Source of the DNA: JAJZJT01 sp964610905
Lineage (GTDB): Bacteria; Actinomycetota; Acidimicrobiia; Acidimicrobiales; RAAP-2
Assembly (NCBI GenBank): GCA_964610905.1
Contig: CAZSYT010000130.1
Location: 1 to 5,944 of the forward strand
Direction: 5' to 3'
Length of the DNA: 5,944 nt
Shown: positions 4,435 through 5,944 of the stretch, piece by piece
How positions within the stretch are numbered: the first letter of the stretch is position 1
Layout: each line of letters begins with the position of its first letter
The notes under the pieces: model-generated
The model's database searches: none
Told to the model about the DNA's origin: nothing
The model's input: the letters and a program-made list of their open reading frames with translations, nothing else
Program-made: the position numbers and the translations under genes

Positions 4435-5944
4435 AGCGCTTCGCCTTCTACGGGAGGGTGTCCACCGAGGACCAGCAGGACCCCGAGTCGTCCAAGGGCT
4501 GGCAGCTCTCCCGCTCCCGTGGGCTGATCGAGCCAGTCGGCGGTGTGGTCGTGGCCGAGTACTTCGACATCGGCCGGTCACGTTCGCTGCCGTGGAAGCG
4601 CCGCCCCGAGGCGGCATCGCTCCTCGACGCGCTGGCCCGGCCGGACCGCGGCTTCGAAGCGGTCGTGATCGGCGAGCCTGCCCGCGCCTTCTACGGCAAC
4701 CAGTTCGGCCTGACCTTCCCCGTCTTCGTCCACTACGGGGTGGAGCTGTGGGTTCCCGAGGTGGGAGGCGCCATCGACCCGGGCTCGGACGCCCACGACC
4801 TCGTCATGTCGCTCTACGGCGGGATGTCCAAGGGTGAGCGCAACCGGATCAAGATCCGCGTCCGCGCTGCCATGGCCGCCCAGGCCCGCACCGAGGGGCG
4901 CTTCCTCGGTGGCCGACCGCCCTACGGCTACCGCCTCGCCGACGTGGGGCCGCACCCCAACCCGGGCAAGGCGGCCGTGGGCCAGCGCCTCCACCGCCCG
5001 GAGCCGGACCCGGACGCGGCTCCGGTGGTACGCCGCATCTTCGACGAGTACCTCGCCGGCCGTGGCCTGTACGCCATCGCCGAAGGGCTGACTCGTGACG
5101 GCATCGCCTGCCCCTCCGCCCACGACCGGGCCCGCAATCCTCATCGGCAGGGTCTCGCCTGGTCGAAGATGGCGGTGCGCACCATCCTCGCCAACCCCCG
5201 CTACACCGGACGCCAGGTGTGGAACCGCCAGCGCCGCGACGAGGTGCTCCTCGACGTCGACGACGTCGCGCTCGGCCACGTCAGCAAGATGCGCTGGAAC
5301 GACGAGGACGCCTGGATCGTCTCCGAGACGCTCACCCACGAGCCGCTCGTGACCGACGAGCAGTTCCGGGCGGCGCGCGCTGTCGCCGCGGCGGGCCGCC
5401 GGCGCCCGGTAGTGCGCAAGCCACGGCCCAGCTCCCAGCCGTTCGCGCTGCACGGTCTCGTCGTCTGCGCCCTCTGCCAGCGCAAGATGCAGGGAAGCGC
5501 CAACCACGGACGAGCCCACTACCGCTGCCGCTACCCGAGCGAGTACGCCATCGCCAACGAGCTCGACCACCCGAAGAACGTCTACGTGCGCGAGGACCAG
5601 ATCCTCGGGCCGCTCGACGGCTGGCTGGCCCAGGTGTTCGACCCCGGCCAACTCGACACCACCCTCGACGCACTGGAAGCCGCAGCCTCATCGACCGACG
5701 ATGCCGGCCCGGCCAAGGGCCAGGCCGCTCGTCGACGGTTGACCGAGTGCGACGCCCGCCTCGCCCGATACCGAGCCGCCCTCGAGGCCGGCACCGACCC
5801 GGCGGTCGTGAGCGCCTGGATCGCCGAGGTCCAAGTCGAGCGACTTGCCGCAGAGGTCGAGCTGGAGCGATCGACCCGCCAGCGGAGCCGGCGCATGACC
5901 CGCGACCAGCTGGCCGCCCTGGTGAGCGGCCTCGGCGACCTCCT
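4431..5944 (+). CDS. Large serine recombinase (site-specific integrase), C-terminus cut by the window edge
   Basis: The frame is open for 504 codons from GTG 4431 to the right edge without a stop. The N-terminal resolvase-type domain (about 1-150) begins YGRVSTEDQQ, with Ser11 as the expected nucleophile and Arg9 beside it. GEPARAFYGNQF places a conserved Arg85 where resolvases usually have a D-R-L-x-R motif. MSKGERNRIKIR (132-143) leads into the long linking helix. RPPYGYRL (162-169) opens the recombinase DNA-binding domain, which runs to about 300. A zinc-ribbon region has Cys346, Cys349 and Cys366, with a possible fourth ligand at His380. From about 405 to the edge the protein is helical and charged, as in the coiled-coil part of large serine integrases. 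These enzymes cut and rejoin attachment sites through a Ser-DNA link to integrate or excise an element. The gene is last of four coupled genes seen here and has its own strong ribosome-binding site. No attachment site was found in the window. Confidence 0.92.
   Translation, partial: MKRFAFYGRVSTEDQQDPESSKGWQLSRSRGLIEPVGGVVVAEYFDIGRSRSLPWKRRPEAASLLDALARPDRGFEAVVIGEPARAFYGNQFGLTFPVFVHYGVELWVPEVGGAIDPGSDAHDLVMSLYGGMSKGERNRIKIRVRAAMAAQARTEGRFLGGRPPYGYRLADVGPHPNPGKAAVGQRLHRPEPDPDAAPVVRRIFDEYLAGRGLYAIAEGLTRDGIACPSAHDRARNPHRQGLAWSKMAVRTILANPRYTGRQVWNRQRRDEVLLDVDDVALGHVSKMRWNDEDAWIVSETLTHEPLVTDEQFRAARAVAAAGRRRPVVRKPRPSSQPFALHGLVVCALCQRKMQGSANHGRAHYRCRYPSEYAIANELDHPKNVYVREDQILGPLDGWLAQVFDPGQLDTTLDALEAAASSTDDAGPAKGQAARRRLTECDARLARYRAALEAGTDPAVVSAWIAEVQVERLAAEVELERSTRQRSRRMTRDQLAALVSGLGDL

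Noticed and set aside
4578..5651. Minus-strand frame of 357 residues opposite the recombinase
   Set aside because: The plus strand encodes an unmistakable serine recombinase here; the minus-strand product has no motif and is a complement shadow.
1..5944. CRISPR arrays, tRNA or rRNA genes, insertion sequences, intrinsic terminators
   Set aside because: No regularly spaced repeats, tRNA-like cloverleaf, rRNA signature, transposase other than the serine recombinase, or stem followed by a T-run was seen by eye. A covariance-model or repeat-finder run would be decisive.

Overview
The window is very GC-rich, and codon third positions are almost all G or C. GTG starts are common and genes are packed with 4-base overlaps. 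Together with the protein families seen, this points to a high-GC actinobacterium (Actinomycetota). The genus cannot be read from the sequence. The content looks like part of a chromosomally integrated mobile element: a DNA-transfer ATPase, a replication-relaxation family protein and a large serine recombinase in one operon.

Minus-strand side (about 1-472). A short helix-turn-helix protein gene reads leftward from 472 to 122. About 60 bases further on, in the same direction, the first 19 codons of another gene run off the left edge. Those residues resemble the start of type I restriction enzyme R subunits, but the fragment is too short to be sure.

Divergent intergenic region (473-614). It is less GC-rich in its middle than the flanking genes (34 G+C of 60 bases in 491-550). 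It holds a short inverted repeat, TTGTC-N10-GACAA, a small hairpin, and a good ribosome-binding site for the rightward operon. It is the obvious place for promoters of both transcription units, although no clear -35/-10 pair can be named.

Plus-strand operon (615-5944 and beyond). Four genes follow with three consecutive 4-base stop/start overlaps. (1) An 847-residue VirD4/TraG-like coupling ATPase has one N-terminal membrane segment. (2) A 297-residue replication-relaxation (Replic_Relax) protein has an N-terminal winged helix and a C-terminal P-D / E-x-D / K pattern. (3) A 129-residue protein is unrecognised; it begins at a GTGA overlap and ends at another. (4) A large serine recombinase of at least 504 residues is cut by the right edge. 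The tight coupling suggests the products are made together. By inference, the Replic_Relax protein prepares or recruits the DNA, the ATPase pumps it, and the recombinase excises and integrates the element. The small helix-turn-helix protein may regulate the operon. No other type IV secretion components, attachment sites, tRNAs, CRISPR arrays or insertion sequences were seen in the window.
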